Below are positions 38,271 to 46,752 of a stretch of 64,000 nucleotides of DNA, one piece after another (the stretch's first letter is position 1; every line of letters starts with the position of its first letter). Source of the DNA: Halobellus inordinatus (lineage in GTDB: Archaea > Halobacteriota > Halobacteria > Halobacteriales > Haloferacaceae); NCBI RefSeq assembly GCF_024464655.1, contig NZ_JANHAV010000006.1, positions 124,001 to 188,000 of the forward strand. The letters run 5' to 3'. Below the pieces are notes generated by a model. That model did not search any database and was not told where the DNA came from. It worked only from the letters and a program-made list of their open reading frames with translations. The translations under genes were made by a program, and so were the position numbers.

Positions 38271-39653
38271 ATGAGTGATTCCAGCGGCGATCCGTCAGAG
38301 AAGCCGCGGGGCGGTGTCGGTGGCAAACGCCGCCCGCCCGCACCGGCGGGCCTCCCCCTCCTCGGCAACGCCGTCGGGTTCGCGCGGGATCCGTTCGACT
38401 TCACCGTCGACGCCGTCGAGGAGGTCGGCGACGCATTCCGCATCGACCTCCCCGTCGGGGACCGCTACGTCCTCGCACATCCGGACTACGCAGAGCGCGT
38501 CCTCGTGACCGACCGCGACGCGTTCGCGAAGACCGACGACTTCCCGCTCGCGTTCGGTAACAGCGTCATCGCCGTCGAGGGCGACGACTGGCGCGAGCAG
38601 CGTGACTTTCTCGATCCGTTCTTCTTCGCATCGCGGATTCAGTCGTTCCTCCCGACGATGCGCGAGCAGGTCGTCCGCCGCGCCGACTCGTGGACCGACA
38701 GCCAGGAGATCGCGCTTCTGTCCGAGATGCAAGGGCTGACGTTCGACATCCTCGCGACGACGCTTCTCGGCATCGACGCAGACGCTGACCGCGACGGTTT
38801 GCGGGCGGCCGCAGACGACCTGAACGCCTACTTCGAGCCGGTGACGTGGATGCTCCCCGACTGGCTGCCGACACCTGCTCGGCGTCGCTTCGACGCTGCC
38901 AAGGCGACGCTCCGTGAGGAGGTACGCTCGTTGCTGGAGAACGCCGACAGAACGGACACAGACGACCGAGCGGAAGGCGTCGACCTGGTGGCGACGCTCG
39001 CGACGGCGCTTGGTGCTGGCAGTGGGGACGACACCGACAGCTACCCCCGCGAGACGGACGCTGCTATCGATCAATTGATCGGCCTCGTCTTCGCGGGCCA
39101 CGAGACGACCGCGCTCGCGCTGACGTTCACGCTGTACTGTCTCGCAGAGAACCCCGAGACGTATCGGCACGTGGAAACCGAACTCGCGGACGTTCTCGGT
39201 GAGGAGCCGGTCCGGTGGGAACACCTCGACGACCTCCCGACGCTTGCGCGCGTCGTCGACGAGAGCCTCCGCCTGTATCCGCCGGTCCACGCGCTCCCGC
39301 GAGAAACGAAGCGCCCTGTGAGGTTTGATGACGACGTCGTCCCCGAAGGCGCCGAAGTGCTCGTTTCAGTCTTCGCGATGCATCACGACGAGCGTTTCTG
39401 GGACGACCCGACGACGTTCGATCCGACGCGGTGGCGCGACCGGGACCGCTCGGCGGACGCGTATCTCCCGTTCGGCGCGGGGCCGCGGCGGTGTCTCGGT
39501 GCGACCTTCGCGCGCGTCGAAGCGCGAGTCGCGCTGGCGGAACTCCTCCGGCGGTTCCGATTCGAGCGCGTCGGGGACGGATCACTGTCGCTCTCGCCGC
39601 AGATGACGACCCAGCCGGCGGGTGAGGTCCCGATGATAGTTCGTCGGCGCTAG
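38271..39653 (+). CDS. Cytochrome P450
   Basis: This 460-residue haem-thiolate monooxygenase has the I-helix oxygen-activation motif AGHETT at 275-280, ExxR at E331/R334 in ESLRLYPP, PERF-type FDPTRW near 384-389 and the haem-binding loop FGAGPRRCLG with axial cysteine C408. No membrane anchor is seen, so it should be soluble. The sequence resembles the CYP174-type P450s I know from haloarchaea, but I cannot assign a substrate. Electron supply could come from the [3Fe-4S]-like ferredoxin at 32804-33151. It lies 31 bases after purM and converges on a CBS-HTH gene. Confidence 0.94.
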   Translation: MSDSSGDPSEKPRGGVGGKRRPPAPAGLPLLGNAVGFARDPFDFTVDAVEEVGDAFRIDLPVGDRYVLAHPDYAERVLVTDRDAFAKTDDFPLAFGNSVIAVEGDDWREQRDFLDPFFFASRIQSFLPTMREQVVRRADSWTDSQEIALLSEMQGLTFDILATTLLGIDADADRDGLRAAADDLNAYFEPVTWMLPDWLPTPARRRFDAAKATLREEVRSLLENADRTDTDDRAEGVDLVATLATALGAGSGDDTDSYPRETDAAIDQLIGLVFAGHETTALALTFTLYCLAENPETYRHVETELADVLGEEPVRWEHLDDLPTLARVVDESLRLYPPVHALPRETKRPVRFDDDVVPEGAEVLVSVFAMHHDERFWDDPTTFDPTRWRDRDRSADAYLPFGAGPRRCLGATFARVEARVALAELLRRFRFERVGDGSLSLSPQMTTQPAGEVPMIVRRR

Positions 39654-39690
39654 CGACGGCGGCGCAGCAGAGAACCGAAACGGCGACAGT

Positions 39691-40233
39691 CTACACGCGA
39701 GCCGCGACGTCGGCCTCAGTCACGATGCCGATCGTTTCGCCGCTCTCGACGACGAGAACAGCCGAGTGGTGATCGAGCGCGGCGTCGATCTCCTCGAGGG
39801 TCGCCGAACGCTCGACTGTCGTGACCGACTCGCGCATCACGTCGGCGACGGGGAGCGTCCCGACGTCGTCGTTCTCCTGTGCGTGCCGGATGTCGCTGTT
39901 CGAGATGATGCCGACGGGGCGGCCATCGCGGATGACGGGCAACTGTGAGAAGCCCTCGTCGAGCATCACGTCGCGTGCGAAGTGGACCGAGTCGTCGGGC
40001 GCGACGCTCGTCACGTCCTCGTTCATCAGGTCGTCCGCGCGGACGACGCTGCCTTCGGCCTCTTCGAGCGCGTTCACGATCCGACGGAGCGTCGAGAGCC
40101 GCGGATCGACGTCGCCGCCCTCGATCCGCGCGATGAGCGGCTGGGAGACGCTTGCCATCTCGGCGAGGGTGCTCTGCGTCAGGTCCAACTCCGTGCGACG
40201 CTGGCGCAGGTCCTGCGGGGTCGGTAGTTCCAT
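39691..40233 (-). CDS. HTH (Xre-type) regulator with two CBS domains
   Basis: This encodes 180 residues: a Cro/C1-type HTH at about 1-55 (LTQSTLAEMASVSQPLIARIEGGD), then paired CBS domains at about 68-120 and 128-180 (DDLMNEDVTSVAPDDSVHFA and VADVMRESVTTVERSATLEE). The CBS pair would bind an adenosyl ligand such as AMP, ATP or SAM and tune DNA binding. This architecture is common in archaea. It converges on the P450 gene with 37 bases between stops. Confidence 0.92.
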   Translation of the reverse strand: MELPTPQDLRQRRTELDLTQSTLAEMASVSQPLIARIEGGDVDPRLSTLRRIVNALEEAEGSVVRADDLMNEDVTSVAPDDSVHFARDVMLDEGFSQLPVIRDGRPVGIISNSDIRHAQENDDVGTLPVADVMRESVTTVERSATLEEIDAALDHHSAVLVVESGETIGIVTEADVAARV

Positions 40234-40315
40234 AGTACTAATTACCCGAGGTTATACGAAAGTGTTTCGGGGTCGTCGGGGGCCCCAAGTAGGCCAGCGG
40301 ACGGTCCGGACCGGG

Positions 40316-40687
40316 TTAGCGGTCGTCGCGGTCGTCCTCGTCGGCTTCGGTCTCGATGACGTCGATGACCGAGAGCGGGACGTCACGGAGCGCGCCGCCG
40401 ACTTCGCTCTTGGCGATACGCGACGCGTGTTCCTCGCTGTCGGCGTTGAACACGTCGATCTCGAGTAGTAGCCCGACGAGCGCAGTGTTCGCAGCAATGA
40501 ACGCGGAGTCGAACGGTTCGCCACAAGCCGGACACGGCGTCGCCCCGACTTCGACCTCGACGTACTCTTTGTCTTTGTCGTTGAGTCGCTTCCCGGCCTC
40601 GCTGACCGCGACGCCGATGGCGTCGTCGATGTCCTCGACGTCGCGGACCAGCCACGCGGCCTCCATCGCGACGAGATAGTTGCTCAT
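40316..40687 (-). CDS. DUF555 (UPF0212) family protein
   Basis: This 123-residue archaeal protein has an N-terminal MSNYLVAMEAAWLVRDVEDIDDAIGVAVSEAGKRLN and a CPAC zinc-binding pair at C52/C55 (TPCPACGEPF). The C-terminus is a disordered Asp/Glu/Arg run. DUF555 is widespread in euryarchaea and of unknown function. The ATG at 40687 is preferred to an in-frame GTG/ATG five codons earlier, because MSNYLVA matches the usual family start. Confidence 0.87.
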   Translation of the reverse strand: MSNYLVAMEAAWLVRDVEDIDDAIGVAVSEAGKRLNDKDKEYVEVEVGATPCPACGEPFDSAFIAANTALVGLLLEIDVFNADSEEHASRIAKSEVGGALRDVPLSVIDVIETEADEDDRDDR

Positions 40688-40940
40688 ACGCTGAGGACGC
40701 ACTGCGGGGTTTCGTGTCTTGTGGTTCGCACGCGCCAGTGCGAGTGGTTGTCACCGATTCGACCCGGTGTCGGGCGCGTACGCGACGACAATACTGCGCA
40801 TAACTTATGCCGACGAACAGTGCGGATGACCGCGTTCGTACGACGTGACCCCGGTTTCGGACAACTGTTCTTGTGGTGTCGCAAAGTCGGCTTGAATCGC
40901 ACGACAGCGTGGACATCTACCTCTCCGGTGACGAGGAAGA

Positions 40941-40950
40941 TTTATATACT
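40941..40950 (+). promoter_or_regulatory. TATA box of the 61-residue membrane protein gene
   Basis: TTTATATACT is centred about 32 bases before the ATG at 40977, one of the strongest TATA boxes in the window. Confidence 0.6.
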
Positions 40951-40976
40951 ACCGTCGCCGCCAGCACGCTAAGGCG

Positions 40977-41162
40977 ATGATAACAGACCTGCACCGGGGC
41001 GCGGCCTTCCTGCTGTATCAGACGACGCTCCTCTTCGGCATCCTGGCGATGCCGATCGCGCTGTTCGCGCGGCGACTGGGGCTCACCCTGCCCGTTCGAC
41101 CACTTATCGAGTCCGCCGAGCGGACCTACGAGCGCGCCGAAGGTCGCGGCCAGAGCCGCTAG
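40977..41162 (+). CDS. Small single-span membrane protein, 61 aa
   Basis: This short gene encodes MITDLHRGAAFLLYQTTLLF and so on: one hydrophobic segment at about 8-35 (with a possible kink at LGLTLPVRP) and a basic/acidic C-terminal amphipathic tail (ESAERTYERAEGRGQSR). The strong TATA box upstream and normal codon use support it as real. No family is recognised. It lies upstream of the family B repeat copy and psmB. Confidence 0.66.
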   Translation: MITDLHRGAAFLLYQTTLLFGILAMPIALFARRLGLTLPVRPLIESAERTYERAEGRGQSR

Positions 41163-41227
41163 ACGAATCGAGATTTTGGGCGTCCAGAACGGTTCTGAGT
41201 GACAACGCGACGCAGTTCTCGCAATGA

Positions 41228-41301
41228 CTATAATAGCATTTACAAGTCTTCACGCATCGGATCGTACGCTGTCGTGCGATCAGTTGCAAATGCTACTATA
41301 G
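41228..41301. mobile_element. 74-bp inverted-repeat element, family B copy 1 (MITE-like)
   Basis: The ends CTATAATAGCATTTACAA and the complement of CTATAGTAGCATTTGCAA pair with two mismatches over 18 bp. Inside is a hairpin (GATCGTACG, CTGT, CGTGCGATC). A related copy is at 48418-48503, differing by substitutions and a 12-base insertion. It has no coding capacity and is located 110 bases upstream of the psmB TATA box. Confidence 0.78.
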
Positions 41302-41411
41302 CTTGGTTGACGGGCCATACGGACGGAAACGACGATCGACACAGCGTTCAGAGACACCTGCCGATGTGTCGTCGCCGCGGTCGATACTGGCAACAGCAGT
41401 GGGAAGGGTGG

Positions 41412-41420
41412 CATTTATCA
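41412..41420 (+). promoter_or_regulatory. TATA box of psmB
   Basis: CATTTATCA is centred about 28 bases before the psmB ATG at 41444. Confidence 0.5.
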
Positions 41421-41443
41421 GCGGTGGGCGACAACACCGGGTA

Positions 41444-42175
41444 ATGCGTACTCCTACGAGTGATGACGTTTCGGGGCGTCTCGATCCGCTGAACGGTGAG
41501 CACTCCGACGTCTTCTCGCCGGAACTTGGCGAGTTCTCCAACGCCGAACAACGAGCCAAACAGATGGGCGACAAAGAGACCAAGACGGGGACGACGACCG
41601 TCGGTCTGAAAACGTCCGAGGGCGTCGTCCTCGCGACGGATATGCGCGCCAGCCTCGGTCGGATGGTCTCCTCGAAGAACGTCCAGAAGGTCGAGGAGAT
41701 CCACCCGAGAGGCGCGCTGACGATCGCGGGCTCCGTCTCGGCCGCACAGTCGCTCATCAGTTCGATCCGCGCCGAAGTGCGGCTTTACGAGTCCCGGCGC
41801 GGCGAGGATATGAGTATGCAGGCGCTCTCGACGCTCCTCGGGAACTTCCTCCGCTCGGGCGCGTTCTTCATCGTCCAGCCGATCCTCGGCGGCGTCGACG
41901 AGGAAGGACCCCACATCTACAGCATCGACCCCGCCGGGTCGATTCTCGAAGAGGAGTACACCGTCACGGGCTCGGGTAGTCAGTACGCCCTCGGTGTCCT
42001 CGAACAGGAGTACAACGAAGACCTCTCGATCGAGGAGGCCAAGTCCGTCGCCGCGCGCGCAATCCAGAGCGCCGTCGAGCGCGACCTCGCGTCCGGTAAC
42101 GGGATCAACGTCTGTGTCGTCACCGAGGACGGCGTCGACATCACCCAGCACAAGGACTTCGACGAGGTCCTGTAA
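41444..42175 (+). CDS. psmB: Proteasome beta subunit
   Basis: This 243-residue catalytic subunit of the 20S proteasome has a 49-residue propeptide (MRTPTSDDVSGRLDPLNG onward) ending KTG. Autocleavage would expose T50 in TTTVG as the N-terminal nucleophile. The catalytic D66 and K82 sit at the expected +16 and +32 positions. The propeptide length and start match the Haloferax beta subunit as I remember it. The alpha subunits are not in this window. The ATG at 41444 gives the canonical propeptide; an upstream extension of 47 codons is rejected. Confidence 0.96.
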   Translation: MRTPTSDDVSGRLDPLNGEHSDVFSPELGEFSNAEQRAKQMGDKETKTGTTTVGLKTSEGVVLATDMRASLGRMVSSKNVQKVEEIHPRGALTIAGSVSAAQSLISSIRAEVRLYESRRGEDMSMQALSTLLGNFLRSGAFFIVQPILGGVDEEGPHIYSIDPAGSILEEEYTVTGSGSQYALGVLEQEYNEDLSIEEAKSVAARAIQSAVERDLASGNGINVCVVTEDGVDITQHKDFDEVL

Positions 42176-42227
42176 GGCCGAGCGTTCGGGACTCGCCCCG
42201 ATCGATCTTCGACCCGTCTCGCTTCTC

Positions 42228-43760
42228 CTACAACCAGTCCGCGAACGATCCGTCCAGCAGTGTCTCCCGCTGCTTCCGCACGTAGTCGCGCTGCATCTCC
42301 GCGACGGCGTCGGCGAATGAGTCGCCGTCGGCGAGGTACTCTCTGACCCGGTCGACCTTCCAGTCGGCCGGCGTCGTCTCGTGTTCGACGCGCGCACGGA
42401 GGGGGTCGACGTACTTCTCGGCCTCCGCTTCCGAGCAGCCAGCAGCGGTGAGCCCGTCGACCGCGTGTGCGAAGATGTCGTCGTAGACCGTCTCGGGGTC
42501 CACCGTCTCGACGCCGTCATTACAGATCCACCGCTGGCCGCTGTCGAGCCCGTCCCGCATCGCCGCATAGAAGTTCTCCCTGGCGGTCGACCACGGCTGA
42601 TCTGTCGCGGGGTGGCGACGTCGCGGGAGACTCTCCATCAGTCCGGCGAACGTCGCCTGGAACGCGATCGTGTCGCGGACGGTCGGCTGTGCCGCGATCG
42701 GTCGGAACTCGATGCGCGCGTTCGCCGAAGACCGCGACGCGCCGTCGAAGACTGGGCGGACCCAGCGCCAGTACGTGCCGTGCTTGCGACGGAGCGTGGC
42801 GAACTCGTCGTCGAAGCGATTCCCTTCGGGGACGGGCATCGGGACCATCGTCGCGTCGCTCGCGACTCGGTCGACCGCCTGCTCGACGGTGTCGAGGTCC
42901 TCCGGGAAGCACACTTTCTTCACGTCCTCCGTGTTGAGGACGGATTCGAACACGAGGATTCGGTGTTCGGCGTAGCCGTCGGCGAGGATCTTCTGCGCGC
43001 CGACGTCGTCGTAGAGGTCCGGCGGGAAGAACGGGGAGTTGACGCCGAGCGCGAGGAGCGGTCCGGCGATCCGGAGCCCGTAGTTGAAGTACGTCGGGAG
43101 GTCGGCGGCGTGTGCGACCTGGTAGTGCGGCTGGATCGAGGTGATGAGTGACTCCGGCATCACGGTGTCGGCCGAGAGCGTGACGTTGGGCGCGTCGATC
43201 GTCAGCTGCTCGGGCGACGCCGGGCCGTTCGCCATCGCGTGATACCGGACCGAGCCGCTCATATTCGTCGCGATCCGGATGCCGTCGGCCTCGACGCTGT
43301 CGGTGAGGTACTCCCGGGCCGTCTCGCCGGCCGGCGGGATCGTCCACAGTCCGTCGCTCACGAGGCGAATTCCCTCTGCCCCGGTACAGTCGAGCGCCGC
43401 GCCCAGTCGCGCACGGACTTCCGATTCCTGCGCACGGAGGCCGTCGGGGTTCAGGGGCTGCGGACTGGTCGTCATCTCGGCGTTGTGGAGGCCGAGTTCC
43501 TTCTCGAAGCCGATGAGTTCGAGCAGCCGACGCGGCACGCGCATCAGCGCGTAGACGTCGGCGTCGTCGGAGGCCGCCCACCGGCCGTCGGCGACGGCGT
43601 AGAACTCGTACTCCAAGCCCACGATCGACTGGTGGTTGTCGAAGGTGCCCTCCCTGAGTTCGGACTTCACCACTTCGGCGTCCGTCCGCGCCTGCGCCTC
43701 GAACTCCTCGGGGTCGACGGCGAGCGCGTCCCGAACCGACGCCGCCAAGTCCTCAGTCAT
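42228..43760 (-). CDS. Glutamate-cysteine ligase-like family protein
   Basis: This 510-residue protein has features of the GCS2-like carboxylate-amine ligase fold: GLEYEFYAVADGRW near 45-58 (the acidic metal-binding strand), LHNAEMTTSPQPLN near 88-101 and NARIEFRPIAAQPTVRD near 355-371. The family joins an amino acid to the gamma-carboxyl of glutamate. It is longer than the gamma-glutamylcysteine synthetase known in Haloferax, so the product may differ. The ATG at 43760 was chosen because the next upstream in-frame start adds only ten unconserved residues. It is divergent from the ligase gene and converges on psmB. Confidence 0.72.
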   Translation of the reverse strand: MTEDLAASVRDALAVDPEEFEAQARTDAEVVKSELREGTFDNHQSIVGLEYEFYAVADGRWAASDDADVYALMRVPRRLLELIGFEKELGLHNAEMTTSPQPLNPDGLRAQESEVRARLGAALDCTGAEGIRLVSDGLWTIPPAGETAREYLTDSVEADGIRIATNMSGSVRYHAMANGPASPEQLTIDAPNVTLSADTVMPESLITSIQPHYQVAHAADLPTYFNYGLRIAGPLLALGVNSPFFPPDLYDDVGAQKILADGYAEHRILVFESVLNTEDVKKVCFPEDLDTVEQAVDRVASDATMVPMPVPEGNRFDDEFATLRRKHGTYWRWVRPVFDGASRSSANARIEFRPIAAQPTVRDTIAFQATFAGLMESLPRRRHPATDQPWSTARENFYAAMRDGLDSGQRWICNDGVETVDPETVYDDIFAHAVDGLTAAGCSEAEAEKYVDPLRARVEHETTPADWKVDRVREYLADGDSFADAVAEMQRDYVRKQRETLLDGSFADWL

Positions 43761-43875
43761 AGCCCACCCTGGGCGGGCGGACGGCTTCAAACCCGTGGCT
43801 TCCAGCGAGAACCGGCGCCGAAATTTTCGTCCCGAGTCGGCGGACTCTTGTCGGCGTGGCGGCTACGCTCGCTCG

Positions 43876-45747
43876 ATGCAGTTCGCCGAGTTCGCCGCAC
43901 GCGCTGCCGAAATCGAAGACGAGCCGGGGGATCTAGCGACAGTCGACCACGTTTGTGACCTCCTCGGCGACGCCGGCACGGACCTCCCGGTGGTCGTCCG
44001 CTTCCTCCAGGGTCGGGTGTTCCCCGCCTGGGACGCGACGACGCTCGATATCGGTCCGGCACTCCTCCACGAAGCGATCGCTCGCGCCGCGGGGCAGAAC
44101 GTCGACGCCGACGACGTCGAGGCGAAACTCGCTGACGTCGGTGAGATCGGCGCGGTCGCGGCGACCTACGAGTTCGGCGGCCAGCGCGGCCTTGGCGCGT
44201 TCTCCGGTAGCGGGCCAGACGAGTTGACCGTCGCAGAAGTCGACGAGCAACTCCGCGAGATCGCGGCGACGATCGGCGAGGGCAGCGAGCGCCGGCGACT
44301 CGATACGCTGTTCGGGCTGTTCAACCGGGCCTCCGCCTCCGAGGCGAAGTTCCTTGCCCGGTTGGTCCTCGGCGAGATGCGGATCGGCGTCGGGGAGGGA
44401 ACGGTCCGGGACGCCATCGCCGAGGCGTTCCTCGATACCGACGTAGAGGACACAAACGGGGACGCAAACGCCGATATAGACGCGGACGAACAGGTGGATG
44501 CCGACGGAGACACAGACGCGGACCCGGACCCGGACGATCCGGATGGCGCAGGCCCTCCCGCCGAGAGCGGCACCCCCGACAGCGCGAGCGTCGACGGGGA
44601 CGGTACGGACGACCCCGTCGTCGCCGTCGAGCACGCCCTGCAAGTCTCGAACGACTACGGGATGGTCGCACGCGTCGCTCGCGAGTCGGGGCGCGAGGGC
44701 CTCGACGACGTCGGCCTCGAAGTCGGTCGCCCGGTGCAGGCGATGCTCGCGCAGGCCGGCAGCGCCGCCGAGGCGATCGACGAGTGGGGCGAGGCGGTCG
44801 TCGAGACCAAATTCGACGGCGCACGGGTCCAGGTCCACTACGACGGAGAGACGACCGCGCTCTTCTCGCGGAATATGGACGACGTGACCGACCCGCTCCC
44901 GGAGGTCGTCGAGTTCGTCGAGTCGGCGATCGACGTGCCGGTCGTCCTCGACGGCGAAGTGGTCGCGGTCGACGACGACGGCGCACCGCTCCCATTCCAG
45001 GAGGTGCTGCGTCGCTTCCGCCGGAAGTACGACGTCGAGCAGATGCGCGAGGAGGTCCGCGTCGAACTGCGCGCGTTCGACTGTCTGCACGCCGACGGCG
45101 ACGACCTGCTCGACGCGCCGCTGGTCGAGCGCCACGATCGACTCGCGGAACTGCTCGTCGACACCGACGCCGTCTCCGACATCAGCGTCGCGGCCGACCC
45201 CGACGAGGTCGCGGCGGTCGAGGAAGCGGCCCTCGACGCGGGCCACGAGGGGATTATGCTGAAAGATCCCCAGTCGACGTACGCGCCGGGCAAGCGCGGC
45301 CGGAACTGGCTGAAGCGCAAGCCCGACGTGGAGACGCTGGATCTTGTCGTCACCGGCGCGGAGTGGGGCGAAGGCCGCCGGGCGAACCTCCTGGGGACGT
45401 TTCTGCTGTCGGCGCGGGCGGACGGTGCAGACGACCGAGCCGACGACGGAACTGCCGGCGGCGACGCCTACGTCACACTCGGGAAAGTCGCGACCGGGAT
45501 CACCGACGAGGAACTCGAATCCCTGACCGAACGGCTGACGCCGCACATCGAACACGAGGACGGCCAGACAGTCTCGGTCGAGCCAGCGGTCGTCTTCGAG
45601 GTCGGCTACGAGGAGATACAGCAGTCACCGACCTACTCGTCGGGTTACGCCCTCAGATTCCCACGGTTCGTCGGCGTCCGCGAGGACAAGTCGCCGGCCG
45701 ACGCCGACAGCCTCGATCGCGTGGAGCGACTGGCCGACGAGCAGTAA
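43876..45747 (+). CDS. lig: ATP-dependent DNA ligase with acidic insertion
   Basis: This 623-residue ligase seals nicks using ATP. The N-terminal DNA-binding domain covers about 1-185 and includes LARLVLGEMRIGVGEGTVRDAIAEAFL. The adenylation lysine is K312 in ETKFDGARVQ, with motif III near AFDCLHADG, motif IV EGIMLKDP near 457-464 and motif V LKRKPD. The OB-fold domain finishes the protein. Between the first two domains, about residues 186-246 are an Asp-rich low-complexity insertion (DADEQVDADGDTDADPDPDD), encoded by short GAC-containing repeats. The stop codon lies in a 22-bp tandem repeat. Confidence 0.95.
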   Translation: MQFAEFAARAAEIEDEPGDLATVDHVCDLLGDAGTDLPVVVRFLQGRVFPAWDATTLDIGPALLHEAIARAAGQNVDADDVEAKLADVGEIGAVAATYEFGGQRGLGAFSGSGPDELTVAEVDEQLREIAATIGEGSERRRLDTLFGLFNRASASEAKFLARLVLGEMRIGVGEGTVRDAIAEAFLDTDVEDTNGDANADIDADEQVDADGDTDADPDPDDPDGAGPPAESGTPDSASVDGDGTDDPVVAVEHALQVSNDYGMVARVARESGREGLDDVGLEVGRPVQAMLAQAGSAAEAIDEWGEAVVETKFDGARVQVHYDGETTALFSRNMDDVTDPLPEVVEFVESAIDVPVVLDGEVVAVDDDGAPLPFQEVLRRFRRKYDVEQMREEVRVELRAFDCLHADGDDLLDAPLVERHDRLAELLVDTDAVSDISVAADPDEVAAVEEAALDAGHEGIMLKDPQSTYAPGKRGRNWLKRKPDVETLDLVVTGAEWGEGRRANLLGTFLLSARADGADDRADDGTAGGDAYVTLGKVATGITDEELESLTERLTPHIEHEDGQTVSVEPAVVFEVGYEEIQQSPTYSSGYALRFPRFVGVREDKSPADADSLDRVERLADEQ

Positions 45748-45823
45748 TCGCGCGGTAGACGAACAGTAGTCGCGCGGCCCACGGACAGTCGTCACACAGC
45801 AGACGAACAGCCGTCGCGGTGGG
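45736..45823. repeat. Four-copy 22-bp degenerate tandem repeat at the end of lig
   Basis: Units begin at 45736, 45758, 45780 and 45802. The first two share GACGARCAGTARTCGCGCGG, while the third and fourth have drifted (CACGGACAGTCGTC, GACGAACAGCCGTCGCGG). The first unit encodes the final DEQ-stop of the ligase, so the array arose by duplicating the gene end outward. The 22-base period shifts the frame, so later copies are non-coding. There are no spacers, so it is not a CRISPR array. Confidence 0.75.
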
Positions 45824-45840
45824 CGGCCCTCAGCTGGTCG

Positions 45841-46752
45841 CTAGTTCTTCTGCGAAGGGTCGTCGCGGTCGACCTCGATACTACTCCGCGCTCCGCTCGG
45901 CGCGAGGTGGTTCACGCTCCCCGACCCACCGATGGCTGCCGACCGCTCGATGGCGGCGCGGGTGAACGCGATACCCTGTTCGACGGCGTCGACGAGCGCA
46001 TCGCCGTGAGCCAACCGCGCCGTGATCGCACTCGCGAGTGTGCACCCCGATCCGTGAGTTTGGGCGTTCTCGACCCGCGCGTGCTCGAACGTCGCCGTCG
46101 GGAGGCGGTCGCCCGTTCCCGAATCCGCCGCCGTGTAGAGGACGTCGCGGACGATATCACCGTCTTCGTCGCTCTCGTCGGCGTGTCCGTCCGCCGCCTC
46201 GTGCACGTGCCCGCCTTTGAACAGCACGGCGTCGGCCCCCCACTGGAAGAATTGCGCGGCGGCGGACGCCCGCGACTCGGGTGCATCCGGCCAGATGCCG
46301 GTGAGCGCCTCGGTTTCGTCGGCGTTCGGCGTGACAAGGGTCGCGCGAGCGAACAACTCGGTGTAGGCGTCCACGGCGTCTGCAGCGAGGAGTCGATCGC
46401 CGGCGGTCGCGACCATCACGGGGTCGATCACGACGGGGCCGTCGTAGTCCGCGAGGCACAGATCCACCGTTCTGACGACGTCCGCGGTCGCGAGCATCCC
46501 GAGTTTCACCGCGTCGACATCGACGTCGCCCGCGACGGCGTCGAACTGCGCACGGACGTCCGCGGGCGGGAGGACGTGGGTCGACCCGACGCCCTGCGTG
46601 TGCTGGGCGGTGACGGCGACGACGACCGAACCGCCGTACACGCCGAGTCGCGTCAGCGTCTTCAAATCGGCCTGAAGGCCCGCGCCGCCGCTGGAATCGC
46701 TCGACGCGATCGTGAGTGCGTAGGGAGGCCGCTGCGGATCTGCTCGGGTCAT
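45841..46752 (-). CDS. thiD: Hydroxymethylpyrimidine/phosphomethylpyrimidine kinase
   Basis: This 303-residue ribokinase-fold kinase phosphorylates HMP and HMP-P for thiamine synthesis. SSDSSGGAGLQADLKT is near 17-32 and supplies the substrate site. PVMVATAGDRLL is near 111-122, and the anion-hole/catalytic TGSGCTLASAI appears as THGSGCTLASAI near 232-243. No ThiN domain follows, unlike many archaeal ThiD proteins; the short tail (SGARSSIEVDRDDPSQKN) is hydrophilic. It overlaps thiM by four bases as the last gene of thiE-thiM-thiD. Confidence 0.94.
   Translation of the reverse strand: MTRADPQRPPYALTIASSDSSGGAGLQADLKTLTRLGVYGGSVVVAVTAQHTQGVGSTHVLPPADVRAQFDAVAGDVDVDAVKLGMLATADVVRTVDLCLADYDGPVVIDPVMVATAGDRLLAADAVDAYTELFARATLVTPNADETEALTGIWPDAPESRASAAAQFFQWGADAVLFKGGHVHEAADGHADESDEDGDIVRDVLYTAADSGTGDRLPTATFEHARVENAQTHGSGCTLASAITARLAHGDALVDAVEQGIAFTRAAIERSAAIGGSGSVNHLAPSGARSSIEVDRDDPSQKN

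Noticed and set aside
36656-38443. A 595-codon minus-strand open frame covering purM
   Set aside because: Only its last 90 codons look like protein. The rest is the antisense shadow of purM and is rich in Arg/Asp/Val typical of GC-rich reverse frames.
45736-45823. Possible CRISPR-like repeat after lig
   Set aside because: Units are contiguous at 22-base spacing with no spacers and there are no cas genes, so it is a tandem duplication.
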